From positions 42,862-106,861 of the forward strand of contig JAFAFC010000036.1 in the NCBI GenBank assembly GCA_023423715.1: a DNA stretch of 64,000 nt. Direction: 5' to 3'. The notes under the pieces are model-generated. The model was given only the letters and a program-made list of their open reading frames with translations, ran no database searches and had not been told where the DNA came from. The stretch's first letter is position 1. Every line of letters begins with the position of its first letter. Origin of the DNA: Bacteroidota bacterium (GTDB taxonomy: Bacteria; Bacteroidota; Bacteroidia; Flavobacteriales; Weeksellaceae). Position numbers and translations under genes: made by a program. Below, piece after piece: positions 34,239-42,951 of this stretch.

Positions 34239-35225
34239 TTAATTTTTAATCTTTTCAAGACTTTGCAACGCTTTTCCTGAAAACAAACTTTCTTTTGCCA
34301 ATTCTAAACACGATGAATAATCACCATACTTTTGTGTATTCATCAATGCTACAGCTGCATTTGCTAAAACAACGGAATTTTGGGCTTCTGTTCCTTTTCC
34401 TTGAAGAACATCCATGAAAATTTCAGCAGCATATTCTTTTGTATTTCCTCCAAAAATTAATTCCGATTGAACGGTTGGAAATTTCAAATCTGCCGGTGAA
34501 TAAATCTTTTCACCAATCTTATTGATGATTTTAGTATCGCCCGTCAACGAGATTTCATCGTATCCATCCAAAGCGTGAACCAACATAAAATCATGATTTT
34601 CCTTTTGTAAAACGTATTGATACAGACGCGCAATTTCCAAATTAGCAACACCGATCATGGAGAATTTCGGTTTTGCTGGATTAACCAACGGACCTAAAAG
34701 ATTAAAAAATGTTTTCAACCCTAACTGTTTTCGCATTGGAGCAACCGATTTTAAAGCGGGGTGGAAAAGAGGAGCGTGAAGAAAACAAATGTTTCCTTTG
34801 TCCAAATCTCGTTTTAAATCCTCTGCATTATCTTTAAATTGATAGCCAACTTCTTCCAAAACGTTTGAAGAACCGCTTATCGATGAAGCTCCATAATTTC
34901 CTTGCTTTGCAACTTTTTGACCCGTTCCCGCCACAACAAAACTCGCTAAAGTCGAAATATTGAAGGTGTTTTTCCCATCACCGCCAGTACCAACAATATC
35001 CACTAAATCATCAGTATCTAAGTCAATTGGTGTACATAATTGCAGTAAAGCTTCGCGAAAGCCTTGTAATTCGCCCATCGTAATGCTACGCATCAAGAAA
35101 ACCGAAATAAAAGAAGTAACCTCACTTTCGTTAAATTTATTATAGGAAATCTCCGTTAAAATCGCTTTTGCTTCTGCTTTTGTTAACGTTTGATGGTTAA
35201 ATAAATATTGTAAAATCTCTTTCAT
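34239..35225 (-). CDS. trpD: anthranilate phosphoribosyltransferase
   Basis: 328 residues. It transfers phosphoribose from PRPP to anthranilate. The glycine-rich GTGGDGKNTFNIST (about residues 80-93) and KQGNYGASSISGSSNVLEEVG match TrpD. Stand-alone, not fused to TrpG. Twenty bp from trpG. Confidence 0.96.
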   Translation of the reverse strand: MKEILQYLFNHQTLTKAEAKAILTEISYNKFNESEVTSFISVFLMRSITMGELQGFREALLQLCTPIDLDTDDLVDIVGTGGDGKNTFNISTLASFVVAGTGQKVAKQGNYGASSISGSSNVLEEVGYQFKDNAEDLKRDLDKGNICFLHAPLFHPALKSVAPMRKQLGLKTFFNLLGPLVNPAKPKFSMIGVANLEIARLYQYVLQKENHDFMLVHALDGYDEISLTGDTKIINKIGEKIYSPADLKFPTVQSELIFGGNTKEYAAEIFMDVLQGKGTEAQNSVVLANAAVALMNTQKYGDYSSCLELAKESLFSGKALQSLEKIKN

Positions 35226-35245
35226 TTTTTCTAGTAAAAGAAGAA

Positions 35246-35809
35246 TTAATTTTTAAGAAAATTTTCGATGATTTGTCTTCCAGAAGGCGTTAAAATACTT
35301 TCAGGATGGTATTGAACTCCGTGTACATCGTATTTTTTATGTTTCAAAGACATGATCATTCCTTGATTATCCACTGAAGTAACTTCCAATTCATCTGGAA
35401 AACCTTCAGGATTTACCGCCCAAGAATGATATCTGCCGACTTCCAAAGTTTCAGGAAGATTGTTGAACAAAAGATGCTCTTTCGTTTGTTTTGCATCGGT
35501 TGCTACACCATGGAAAATTTCAGAAAGATTAATCAAATTTCCGCCAAAAGCCTCTGCAATGGCTTGTTGACCAAGACAAACACCAAAAATAGATTTCGTG
35601 GGAGCGTAAGTTTTTATTAAATCCAGCAAAATTCCCGCTTCTTCTGGAATTCCAGGTCCTGGTGAAAGAATAATTTTATCGTACTTTTCGATTTCCCCTA
35701 ACGGAATTTGATCGTTTCGGATGACATCTACTTCATGCCCAACAATTTCTTCAATCATCTGAACCAAATTGTAGGTAAAACTGTCGTAATTATCAAAAAC
35801 TAATATCAT
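35246..35809 (-). CDS. trpG: anthranilate synthase component II (glutamine amidotransferase)
   Basis: 187 residues. The class I glutaminase triad is visible: the Cys in FGVCLGQQAIAEAFGG (about residue 79) and the His and Glu in VQYHPESILTPSG (about 166-178). It supplies ammonia to TrpE; in many bacteria the same protein also serves PabB. 26 bp after trpE. Confidence 0.95.
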   Translation of the reverse strand: MILVFDNYDSFTYNLVQMIEEIVGHEVDVIRNDQIPLGEIEKYDKIILSPGPGIPEEAGILLDLIKTYAPTKSIFGVCLGQQAIAEAFGGNLINLSEIFHGVATDAKQTKEHLLFNNLPETLEVGRYHSWAVNPEGFPDELEVTSVDNQGMIMSLKHKKYDVHGVQYHPESILTPSGRQIIENFLKN

Positions 35810-35835
35810 AATGGTAAATTTTCAATGGTTAATTA

Positions 35836-37254
35836 TTAGATTTTTTCGGCTTTTTTAATTGCTTTTTTCAAAGCTCCCAATTTGTTATTCACTTCTTGCA
35901 ATTCGTTTTCAGGAACCGAATGAGCAACCAATCCAGCACCAGCTTGATAAAACAAGGTGTTATTTTTACTTAAAAACGTACGAATCATAATCGCTTGATT
36001 ACAACTTCCATCAAAACCAACAAAACCAACGCAGCCGCCATAATAACTGCGAGACGTTTTTTCATACGAGTCGATAAGTTCCATGGCTTTGTATTTCGGT
36101 GCGCCGCTTAATGTTCCTTGCGGAAACGTCGTTGCCATCATGGAAAATGGATTTTGATTTGGTTTTAAATCAGCGGTAACTTCACTCACCATATGAATAA
36201 CGTGAGAAAAAAACTGAATTTCTTTCAACTTAGTTACTTTCGTATTTTTACCGTAAATGCTTAAATCATTTCGTGCTAAATCAACAAGCATCGTATGTTC
36301 GGCATTTTCTTTCGGATCTTTTTTAAGTTCTTCCGCAGCTTCCAAATCCTTTTCAATGCTTCCGGTTCTTTTAAAAGTTCCTGCAATTGGGTGAATAATC
36401 GCTTTATTATTCTTAATGATCAATTGACTTTCAGGGCTTGATCCCATCAATTTATAATCGCCGTAATCAAAGAAAAATAGGTAAGGAGATGGATTGATAT
36501 TTCGCAAAGAACGATACACATTAAACTCATCACCTATAAATTTTTGTTCGAATCTTCGGCTTAAAACCAACTGAAAAACATCACCTCGAAAACAATGCTT
36601 TTTCGCTATCTCAACCGAATTTCGATATTCTTCATCAGTTAAATTAGACGTTTCATTTCCAGCAGTTTCAAAAGGGAAAACAGGCGCATTTTTTTGGTTA
36701 ATTATATCTTCAATTAACTTTCGTTCTGATTTTAAACCAACAATATGATTTTCAATTAAAAACATTTCATCATTAAAGTGATTAATAGCAATCACATATT
36801 GATAAAAACGGTAACGCATCAGCGGAATTTCATTTTCAGCCGAAGCTTTTTTGAATTTAATATTTTCAAAAAACGGAATCGCATCGTAGCTTGTATATCC
36901 AAAAAAACCTTGGGCATGTTTTGCGATTGATTCGTTATTTTCTTCGGTGATAAAACAAGCTGAAAACTCTTGTAAAAGATCCGTAAGAACTTCATTCTCT
37001 AGAGAAATGGTTTCTGGATTACCCAATGGAAACTTGAATTCAGCTTCTTGATAATTGGAAATTTCGATACCAGCGATCGCATTAATCGCAATAAAAGAGT
37101 AGTTGTTTCCCGAATTTTGATTTCCGGCACTTTCGAGCAAAATAGTATCGCGAAACTTATCTCGCAATCTTAAGTAAATTCCAATAGGGGTAAAAAGGTC
37201 GGCAACAGAAGATTTTACGGTTGTTTTTATTTGTATTTTTTCTTTGAATTTCAT
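35836..37254 (-). CDS. trpE: anthranilate synthase component I
   Basis: 472 residues from the ATG at 37254; the frame is open further back, but that part runs into the attenuator terminator and is not coding. It converts chorismate to anthranilate. The feedback-inhibition motif LLESx10S is present at about residues 38-52, so Trp probably inhibits the enzyme. Chorismate-binding blocks are PIAGTFKRTG, LVDLARNDLS and FPQGTLSGAPK. First structural gene of the operon; expression is controlled by the leader described separately. Confidence 0.95.
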   Translation of the reverse strand: MKFKEKIQIKTTVKSSVADLFTPIGIYLRLRDKFRDTILLESAGNQNSGNNYSFIAINAIAGIEISNYQEAEFKFPLGNPETISLENEVLTDLLQEFSACFITEENNESIAKHAQGFFGYTSYDAIPFFENIKFKKASAENEIPLMRYRFYQYVIAINHFNDEMFLIENHIVGLKSERKLIEDIINQKNAPVFPFETAGNETSNLTDEEYRNSVEIAKKHCFRGDVFQLVLSRRFEQKFIGDEFNVYRSLRNINPSPYLFFFDYGDYKLMGSSPESQLIIKNNKAIIHPIAGTFKRTGSIEKDLEAAEELKKDPKENAEHTMLVDLARNDLSIYGKNTKVTKLKEIQFFSHVIHMVSEVTADLKPNQNPFSMMATTFPQGTLSGAPKYKAMELIDSYEKTSRSYYGGCVGFVGFDGSCNQAIMIRTFLSKNNTLFYQAGAGLVAHSVPENELQEVNNKLGALKKAIKKAEKI

Positions 37255-37298
37255 TTTCGTAAGTGTTTCCAAAGGTGCTTTTATTTTAAATTTTGAAC

Positions 37299-37330
37299 AA
37301 AAAAAAGACTTTAACACAAGCGTCAAAGTC
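37299..37330 (-). terminator. trp attenuator terminator
   Basis: A 9-bp stem with one G-U pair (37322-37330 with 37307-37315), loop of 6 and eight Ts (37299-37306) on the minus strand, lying between the leader peptide and trpE. It competes with the antiterminator. Confidence 0.9.
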
Positions 37331-37392
37331 CATTATATAGTTTTCTTATACTTCTTTTTCATACAAAAAAGGATAATGCTTCAAGACCTTGA
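37323..37392 (-). promoter_or_regulatory. trp antiterminator (alternative RNA fold)
   Basis: On the minus strand TCAAGGTC (37385-37392, the last codons of the leader peptide) and CATTAT (37373-37378) pair with the continuous segment ATAATGGACTTTGA (37323-37336): 14 bp with one G-U and a 6-nt bulge. The right-hand segment includes the left arm of the terminator, so the two folds exclude each other. A palindrome at 37380-37393 could sequester the first segment. Confidence 0.8.
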
Positions 37393-37440
37393 ACAAGATT
37401 TTGAATGCCACCACCAATTTTTGTTTGTTATTCTTAACAT
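37381..37440 (-). CDS. trpL: trp operon leader peptide with three tandem Trp codons
   Basis: A 19-residue open frame, MLRITNKNWWWHSKSCSRS. Codons 9-11 are TGG TGG TGG (37408-37416). Trp is normally the rarest residue, and three in a row just ahead of an antiterminator/terminator pair and the trp genes is diagnostic of ribosome-mediated attenuation. The -7 element ends 5 bp before its ATG. If charged Trp-tRNA is scarce the ribosome stalls at the Trp codons, leaving the last codons (antiterminator arm) free; if not, it covers them at the stop codon and the terminator forms. Confidence 0.92.
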   Translation of the reverse strand: MLRITNKNWWWHSKSCSRS

Positions 37441-37445
37441 GATGG

Positions 37446-37476
37446 CAAATGTATAAAGGATTTTTTAATTAACAAA
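37446..37476 (-). promoter_or_regulatory. trp operon promoter (-33 and -7)
   Basis: On the minus strand TTTG (37473-37476), 19 bp, then TACATTTG (37446-37453), which matches the Bacteroidota consensus TTTG-N19-TAnnTTTG in full. It sits directly ahead of trpL. Confidence 0.75.
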
Positions 37477-37630
37477 ATTCTTTAGTGCGAATTAGGAAAA
37501 CGATTGAATTAGTATTGTCTATGTTTTCAGGGTTTTACCATTTTCTGCATGAGCATTCTATAAAGCTTTTATTTAATTTTGAAAAATATCTAGGGAAACA
37601 ACTCAAATAGGGAATGAATTCTAACTCTTG

Positions 37631-37662
37631 TTTAAAAAACGTTTAAATAGCGGTTTTTTAAA
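37631..37662. repeat. 10-bp perfect inverted repeat
   Basis: TTTAAAAAAC (37631-37640) and GTTTTTTAAA (37653-37662), spaced 12 bp, lie 22 bp ahead of the -7 element of the lipoprotein gene, overlapping where a -33 box would be. Possible operator or weak hairpin; the function is unproven. The rest of 37477-37684 is AT-rich with nothing I can name. Confidence 0.4.
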
Positions 37663-37684
37663 TTCTAATTAGGAATATATTTTC

Positions 37685-37692
37685 TATTTTTG
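37685..37692 (+). promoter_or_regulatory. -7 element of lipoprotein-cytochrome promoter
   Basis: TATTTTTG, 20 bp before the ATG at 37713. Confidence 0.6.
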
Positions 37693-37712
37693 TGAAAAAT
37701 AATTTAAATAAA

Positions 37713-37940
37713 ATGAAAAAAATAGTATTCAGTATCTTAGTAGGAGGATTAGCATTTGTAAGTTGTTCAAAAAACAATGATAATGCTTTGCAAGACAGCA
37801 ATACCATGATGGAGGAGCCAGAAGTAAAAGTGAACGATTCTGTGGCTGCGAAAACATTACCAGACCTAGGAGCTGAAAAAGCGGAAACACCAACCGTGCA
37901 AGAAGCTGCTGTAAAAGTAGACTCAGCACAAGCAAAATAA
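37713..37940 (+). CDS. small lipoprotein, unknown function
   Basis: 75 residues from the ATG at 37713; a GTG seven codons earlier overlaps the promoter. A lipoprotein signal ends at the Cys of FVSCSKNN (about residue 18). The mature part is short, acidic and probably disordered (many Glu, Ala, Val, Ser), with no domain. 7 bp before the cytochrome c gene, so the two are co-transcribed. Confidence 0.75.
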   Translation: MKKIVFSILVGGLAFVSCSKNNDNALQDSNTMMEEPEVKVNDSVAAKTLPDLGAEKAETPTVQEAAVKVDSAQAK

Positions 37941-37947
37941 TAGTATT

Positions 37948-38334
37948 ATGAAAAGAATATTCGCAATCGTTGCCGTAGCGATTCTTGCGGTACAATGTTC
38001 GAAAAAAGAACAACAACCAGAAGTTGAAGAGCAATCTGCATTTACGCCGCCGAAGCAAGAAGTTCCTGTTGTAGAAGGTGATAAAGCATTGCCTGGTTAT
38101 GCATTAATCAATGGATCCGATTGCTTGAGTTGCCATAAAGACAGCGAAAAGTTCATTGGACCTTCATATGCCGAAGTTGCTGCTAAATATAGCGCTGCCG
38201 ATGCTGATTTGTTGGCTTCAAAAATTATCGACGGAGGAAGCGGAGTTTGGGGACAAGTCCCTATGCAAGCGCATCCCAACATCACTAAAGAAGAAGCCAA
38301 AAAAATGGTTGAGTATATTCTTTCTATGAAGTAA
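37948..38334 (+). CDS. c-type cytochrome lipoprotein (class I)
   Basis: 128 residues. A lipoprotein signal ends at the Cys of VQCSKK (about residue 17). A linker is followed by one haem site CLSCH (about residues 60-64) and the axial methionine in WGQVPMQAHPNITKEEAKKMVEYILSM, the layout of small cytochrome c-551-type electron carriers. Membrane-tethered in the periplasm. The partner oxidase is not nearby. Confidence 0.88.
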   Translation: MKRIFAIVAVAILAVQCSKKEQQPEVEEQSAFTPPKQEVPVVEGDKALPGYALINGSDCLSCHKDSEKFIGPSYAEVAAKYSAADADLLASKIIDGGSGVWGQVPMQAHPNITKEEAKKMVEYILSMK

Positions 38335-38418
38335 TCATCAACTTGAATGAAATAAAAAAAGGACAGCAAATATGTTGTTCTTTTTTGTTTTCAAGGGTTT
38401 AGGTTCAAATAAAAATTT

Positions 38419-39351
38419 ATGTCTGAAAAATCAAATTTGCATCCAAGAAATCTCCATCGTAATTCGTACAATTTCGAGGAACTCATCTCTATAGTTCCGG
38501 AGCTTAAACATTATGTTTTTACGAATGCGTATGAAACAATGACAATCAATTTCAGCCTTCCGCAAGCGGTGAAATTACTTAATAAAGCTTTGCTTTTGAA
38601 GTATTATGATGTAAAAAATTGGGACATTCCTGAAGGAAATCTTTGTCCACCAATTCCTGGTCGTGCAGATTATATTCATTATTTAGCAGATTTATTAGCG
38701 GAGGAAAATGGGAAAATTCCAACGGGGAAATCCGTAAAAGGTTTGGATATTGGAGTAGGGGCCAATCTCGTTTATCCTTTATTAGCACATCATTCGTATG
38801 GTTGGGAAATGATTGGAAGTGATGTGAATCCTAAATCGTTGGATAATGCACAAAAGATTTTAGATCAAAATCCGCAATTAGAATCTGAAATTCATTTGAA
38901 ACTTCAACCCAATTCTGATTGCATTTTTAAAAATATTATTTCACAAGAGGATCGATTTACATTTTCGATGTGCAATCCACCTTTTCATGATTCTGAAGAA
39001 GCGGCAATGCTCGGAAATCGAAGGAAAAATAATAATCTTCGGAAATCAAAAGTTCAAAAACCCAATCTCAATTTTGGAGGTCAACATTCCGAACTTTGGT
39101 GCGAAGGTGGCGAAATGACGTTCATTAAAAAAATGATCAATGAAAGTGGTCAGTTTTCCTCACAGGTGCTTTGGTTTACAAGTTTGGTTTCCAAGAAAGA
39201 TTATTTACATCAGTTGACAACTCTTTTAAAAAACATTAATGTTTTAGAATTCAAGATTATCGAAATGGCGCAAGGTCAGAAGATAAGTCGAATTTTAGCT
39301 TGGACTTTTATTCCGAAAGAAAATAGGAAAAATTGGTTTTTAGGTAGCTGA
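38419..39351 (+). CDS. rlmF: 23S rRNA (adenine-1618-N6)-methyltransferase
   Basis: 310 residues. It methylates A1618 of 23S rRNA with S-adenosylmethionine. LHPRNLHRNSYNFEELI near the start, GLDIGVGANLVYPLL (SAM-binding, about residues 108-122) and the N6-adenine methylase motif NPPF (186-189) match RlmF. Monocistronic, between the cytochrome and lysS. Confidence 0.92.
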   Translation: MSEKSNLHPRNLHRNSYNFEELISIVPELKHYVFTNAYETMTINFSLPQAVKLLNKALLLKYYDVKNWDIPEGNLCPPIPGRADYIHYLADLLAEENGKIPTGKSVKGLDIGVGANLVYPLLAHHSYGWEMIGSDVNPKSLDNAQKILDQNPQLESEIHLKLQPNSDCIFKNIISQEDRFTFSMCNPPFHDSEEAAMLGNRRKNNNLRKSKVQKPNLNFGGQHSELWCEGGEMTFIKKMINESGQFSSQVLWFTSLVSKKDYLHQLTTLLKNINVLEFKIIEMAQGQKISRILAWTFIPKENRKNWFLGS

Positions 39352-39383
39352 AAATTTAAGTTTCATAACGACTTAAAAATCCG

Positions 39384-39391
39384 TATTTTTG
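39384..39391 (+). promoter_or_regulatory. -7 element of lysS promoter
   Basis: TATTTTTG followed by C, 23 bp before the ATG at 39415. Confidence 0.6.
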
Positions 39392-39414
39392 CATCTTTAA
39401 AAAATTTAACAAAA

Positions 39415-41109
39415 ATGTCATTATCAGAACAGGAAATCATCCGTCGCGAGAAATTGCAAAAACTGAATGCTCTTGGAATTGACGCATTCCCAGCCGAAGA
39501 ATACAAAATTACAGATACTACGGCATCTATAAAACAGAAATTCGAGGAAGGGAAGAAGGTGAAGCTTGCCGGAAGATTGATGTCTAGAAGAATTCAAGGG
39601 AAAGCAAGTTTTGCAGAATTGCAAGATTCAGCGGGGAGAATTCAGGTCTATTTCAACCGTGATGAAATCTGTACTGGTGAAGACAAAGAAAAATACAACG
39701 AAGTTTACAAGCACCTTTTAGACATTGGTGACATCATCGGAATTGAAGGTGAATTGTTCCAAACTCAAGTTGGTGAAATGACGGTTATGGTAAAAGATTT
39801 TACGCTTCTTACCAAGTCGCTTCGCCCGTTACCACTTCCAAAAGTGGATGCAGATGGAAATATTTTTGACGCATTTAACGATCCGGAATTAAGATACAGA
39901 CAACGGTATGCTGATTTGGTTGTAAACCCGAATATCAAAGAGATTTTCGTAAAAAGAACCAAGTTATTTAATGCGATGCGTTCGTTTTTCAATGACGCTG
40001 GTTATTTCGAAGTAGAAACACCGATTCTACAATCAATTCCTGGTGGAGCAGCTGCAAAGCCGTTCATCACGCATCATAATGCTTTAGATATTCCTTTGTA
40101 TTTAAGAATTGCAAACGAATTGTATCTTAAAAGATTAATCGTTGGTGGTTTTGATGGGGTTTATGAATTCTCTAAAAACTTCCGTAACGAAGGGATGGAC
40201 AGAACGCATAATCCAGAATTTACGGCAATGGAAATCTATGTTGCGTACAAAGATTATAACTGGATGATGGATTTCACAGAGAAATTATTAGAATTCTGTG
40301 CAACTCAAGTGAATGGTTCGGCAGAATCTACTTTTGGCGAACATCAAATTAGCTGGAAAGCGCCATATCCAAGAGTTTCGATGACTGAAGCTATCTTGAA
40401 ATTTACAGGTTTTGATATCACTGGAAAGTCGGAGCAAGAATTATTTGATTTTGCTAAATCTATCGGAATCGAAGTGAATGAAACGATGGGTAAAGGAAAA
40501 TTAATTGATGAGATTTTTGGTGAGAAATGTGAAGGAAACTTCATTCAGCCAACATTCATTACGGATTATCCTATTGAAATGTCGCCTTTAACCAAAAAAC
40601 ATAGAAGTCAAGAAGGTCTTACAGAGCGTTTTGAATTGATGGTTTGCGGAAAAGAAATCGCGAATGCGTATTCTGAGTTGAACGATCCAATCGATCAACG
40701 AGAGCGTTTTGAAGCGCAAATGGCGTTATCTGAAAGAGGTGATGATGAAGCGATGTTCATTGACCAAGATTTTCTTAGAGCATTGGAATATGGAATGCCG
40801 CCAACTTCTGGTTTAGGAATCGGGATGGATCGATTAATCATGTTCTTAACGAACAATCCATCGATTCAGGAAGTTCTATTTTTCCCTCAAATGAGACCAG
40901 AAAAAGTAACGCCACAAGTGGAACTTGGAGAAGATGAAAAACTAATTCTTGAAATCTTAAAATCTGGGGAAACCTTGCCTTTAAATGAGGTTAAAGAAAA
41001 ATCTCAATTATCGGGTAAAAAATGGGACAAAGCGTCTAAGACTTTAACTAAAAACAATTTGGTGAAAGTGGAAAAAGTGGACGATGTTCTATTGATTAAA
41101 TTAGTATAA
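39415..41109 (+). CDS. lysS: lysine--tRNA ligase (class II)
   Basis: 564 residues. The anticodon-binding OB domain is N-terminal (KVKLAGRLMSRRIQGKASFAELQD), followed by the class II core with motif 2 (NFRNEGMDRTHNPEF) and motif 3 (GLGIGMDRLIMFLT). It charges tRNA-Lys. The usual enzyme ends at about residue 500; here some 60 residues follow (EDEKLILEILKSGE ... VEKVDDVLLIKLV) that look like a small winged-helix-type domain, known in length from flavobacterial LysS but of unclear role. Confidence 0.95.
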   Translation: MSLSEQEIIRREKLQKLNALGIDAFPAEEYKITDTTASIKQKFEEGKKVKLAGRLMSRRIQGKASFAELQDSAGRIQVYFNRDEICTGEDKEKYNEVYKHLLDIGDIIGIEGELFQTQVGEMTVMVKDFTLLTKSLRPLPLPKVDADGNIFDAFNDPELRYRQRYADLVVNPNIKEIFVKRTKLFNAMRSFFNDAGYFEVETPILQSIPGGAAAKPFITHHNALDIPLYLRIANELYLKRLIVGGFDGVYEFSKNFRNEGMDRTHNPEFTAMEIYVAYKDYNWMMDFTEKLLEFCATQVNGSAESTFGEHQISWKAPYPRVSMTEAILKFTGFDITGKSEQELFDFAKSIGIEVNETMGKGKLIDEIFGEKCEGNFIQPTFITDYPIEMSPLTKKHRSQEGLTERFELMVCGKEIANAYSELNDPIDQRERFEAQMALSERGDDEAMFIDQDFLRALEYGMPPTSGLGIGMDRLIMFLTNNPSIQEVLFFPQMRPEKVTPQVELGEDEKLILEILKSGETLPLNEVKEKSQLSGKKWDKASKTLTKNNLVKVEKVDDVLLIKLV

Positions 41110-41129
41110 AACCAAAGTATATACAAACA

Positions 41130-41155
41130 AAAAGCGAACTATAAAGTTCGCTTTT
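41130..41155. terminator. bidirectional terminator
   Basis: An 11-bp perfect stem (41130-41140 with 41145-41155), 4-nt loop and T6, between lysS and the convergent DUF2490 gene. Confidence 0.85.
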
Positions 41156-41175
41156 TTCTTTCTTAATAACTGTAC

Positions 41176-41862
41176 TTAAAGTTTGGATTCTTCCTTTTTT
41201 AAACCAAAAACATCGTTTAAATAAAATCCAATTTGAAGTTGATTTCGACTCACAGAAGCTGTTGATTGATTCATAAAGCCAGCTTCTACACGCATTTTAT
41301 CATTGATCACATAACCAATTCCGCCATACAATCGATTTCTGTCGTATGCATCCTTTTTTGCATTAATAAAAATCTCATCGTAAATATTGGCGTACCATGT
41401 ATTTTTAATCAAAGATGTATTGTTGAAAGGAACGTTCACACCCAACTGATAGCGAAAACGAACCTCCATTTTCGGTTCCAAAAAACGTTCTTCAATTCGA
41501 TAGCGATGATTCAAACTAACTCTTCCAAACTTTTGTTTGGTAATAAATTGTTGAAAAATTCGATGTTCTTCAACCGATTTTACATTTTGATCAGCATCAT
41601 AATTTCGAGAATGAACATAGGCGTAACCAAGCAAAACATTGTTGTTATTTTCAGCTAAATTATAGCCAATTCCCGTTCGTAAAAGCAATTGATTGAGGTC
41701 TCCTAAAAATTCATAATCACGATACTGAACTTCATAATGAATATTGAATTTATCATTCATCTTTTCGTTTCCAAAAAGCATCAACCAATTTCCAGTATCC
41801 GATTTTTGCGCTTTAATTGAACCAATTCCTAAGAGTGTAAAAAACAAAAATTTCAGCTTCAT
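41176..41862 (-). CDS. DUF2490 outer-membrane beta-barrel protein
   Basis: 228 residues from the ATG at 41862; a GTG five codons upstream lies in the promoter. The signal peptide (about 1-18) ends in IKAQ. NWLMLFGNEKMNDKFNIHYEVQYRDYEFLGDLNQLLLRTGIGYNL and later strands fit DUF2490, a family of predicted outer-membrane barrels of unknown function. Monocistronic. Confidence 0.8.
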   Translation of the reverse strand: MKLKFLFFTLLGIGSIKAQKSDTGNWLMLFGNEKMNDKFNIHYEVQYRDYEFLGDLNQLLLRTGIGYNLAENNNNVLLGYAYVHSRNYDADQNVKSVEEHRIFQQFITKQKFGRVSLNHRYRIEERFLEPKMEVRFRYQLGVNVPFNNTSLIKNTWYANIYDEIFINAKKDAYDRNRLYGGIGYVINDKMRVEAGFMNQSTASVSRNQLQIGFYLNDVFGLKKEESKL

Positions 41863-41876
41863 ATTTTCAATTTGCA

Positions 41877-41884
41877 CAAATATA
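41877..41884 (-). promoter_or_regulatory. -7 element of DUF2490 promoter
   Basis: TATATTTG on the minus strand, 14 bp before the ATG at 41862. Confidence 0.6.
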
Positions 41885-41943
41885 GATAAAAACTATCAAA
41901 TAATTGATTTTGAAAATTAAAATCTATAAACATGGAAATTAGA

Positions 41944-42951
41944 TCATCTCTCGACTTTCCTTCTCATCGCGTAGATTAAATAAAACAAAAAGGGTAGGAT
42001 AAATAAGGAGCCAATTAAAAGCGCCCAAGCCAATGCGTTGATAGTTGCTTCTGGTGCGGCGTGTTCTATCAAAGAATAGTGGTTTCCGTTTCCTAATAAA
42101 ACAATATCTGGATAATGCTGATACGTCGCTGCAACCAAAATTAAAACCACTTGCAACCCCGCAAATAATCGGATCGGAAGAAGTTTTCGGATTTTCATGC
42201 AATAGAAAATCAAACCTAACAAAATCGTTGCTACGACCACGGCTGCAATTCCCAACGGTTTCGAAAATATCCACTGAAATAATTGGATTCCTGAATAATA
42301 AGCTGCGCCAAAAACCATTGCTCCCGTCAAGACCACAAGAAGCATGGCTTTTTTAGATTTCCCAATCATCATCGTTACTTCATCATCGCTTCGGCTTTCT
42401 CGGATAGAAAGAATACACGCCAAATATGAACAAATCGCAATCGTGAAAAGTCCCACCGAGACGCCAAAAAGATTGAGCCAACTGAAAATATAGAGATTCA
42501 AAAAGTTGGTTGCATCAGGATTTATTGATGAAGAAACGGTTGCTGCTGCAATGATGCCTAAAAAGAAAGGCGTTAACAAACTTGCTGCATAAAATATTCT
42601 AGAGTACAAAACTTGCCATTGATCTTCTACTGCATCATAATTTCTGAAAGTAAAAGCGGTTCCACGTGCGATAATACCGACCAACATCAATACCAAGGGA
42701 ATATGAAGATAAGTCGAAATTCCTGCGTAAATCTGTGGAAAACCAACAAATAAAACAACAATTGCAATAATCAACCACATATGATTTGCTTCCCATACAG
42801 GCGCAATAGCATCGTGCATAATGTCGTGGACTTTCTTTTTCGTGTTTTTTCCTGCGAAAAGTTCAACAATTCCACCACCGAAATCCGCACCTCCAAAGAC
42901 TACATACAAACAAACGGAAAGCCATAAAAAGGCGATAACTACGTAGATCAT
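41944..42951 (-). CDS. cydB: cytochrome bd ubiquinol/menaquinol oxidase subunit II
   Basis: 335 residues, with eight or nine membrane helices. FGGADFGGGIVELFAG at the start and APVWEANHMWLIIAIVVLFVGFP match CydB. It stabilises the haem-binding CydA in the high-affinity bd oxidase that reduces oxygen to water. Its start overlaps cydA by 4 bp. No CydX-like small gene is evident after it. Confidence 0.94.
   Translation of the reverse strand: MIYVVIAFLWLSVCLYVVFGGADFGGGIVELFAGKNTKKKVHDIMHDAIAPVWEANHMWLIIAIVVLFVGFPQIYAGISTYLHIPLVLMLVGIIARGTAFTFRNYDAVEDQWQVLYSRIFYAASLLTPFFLGIIAAATVSSSINPDATNFLNLYIFSWLNLFGVSVGLFTIAICSYLACILSIRESRSDDEVTMMIGKSKKAMLLVVLTGAMVFGAAYYSGIQLFQWIFSKPLGIAAVVVATILLGLIFYCMKIRKLLPIRLFAGLQVVLILVAATYQHYPDIVLLGNGNHYSLIEHAAPEATINALAWALLIGSLFILPFLFYLIYAMRRKVER

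Noticed and set aside
37255..37326. A 24-residue N-terminal extension of TrpE
   Set aside because: It begins inside the attenuator terminator; TrpE homology starts at the ATG at 37254.
38349..38385. A terminator after the cytochrome c gene
   Set aside because: The arms pair only with several G-U and mismatched positions, so I did not list it, although a T-run is present.
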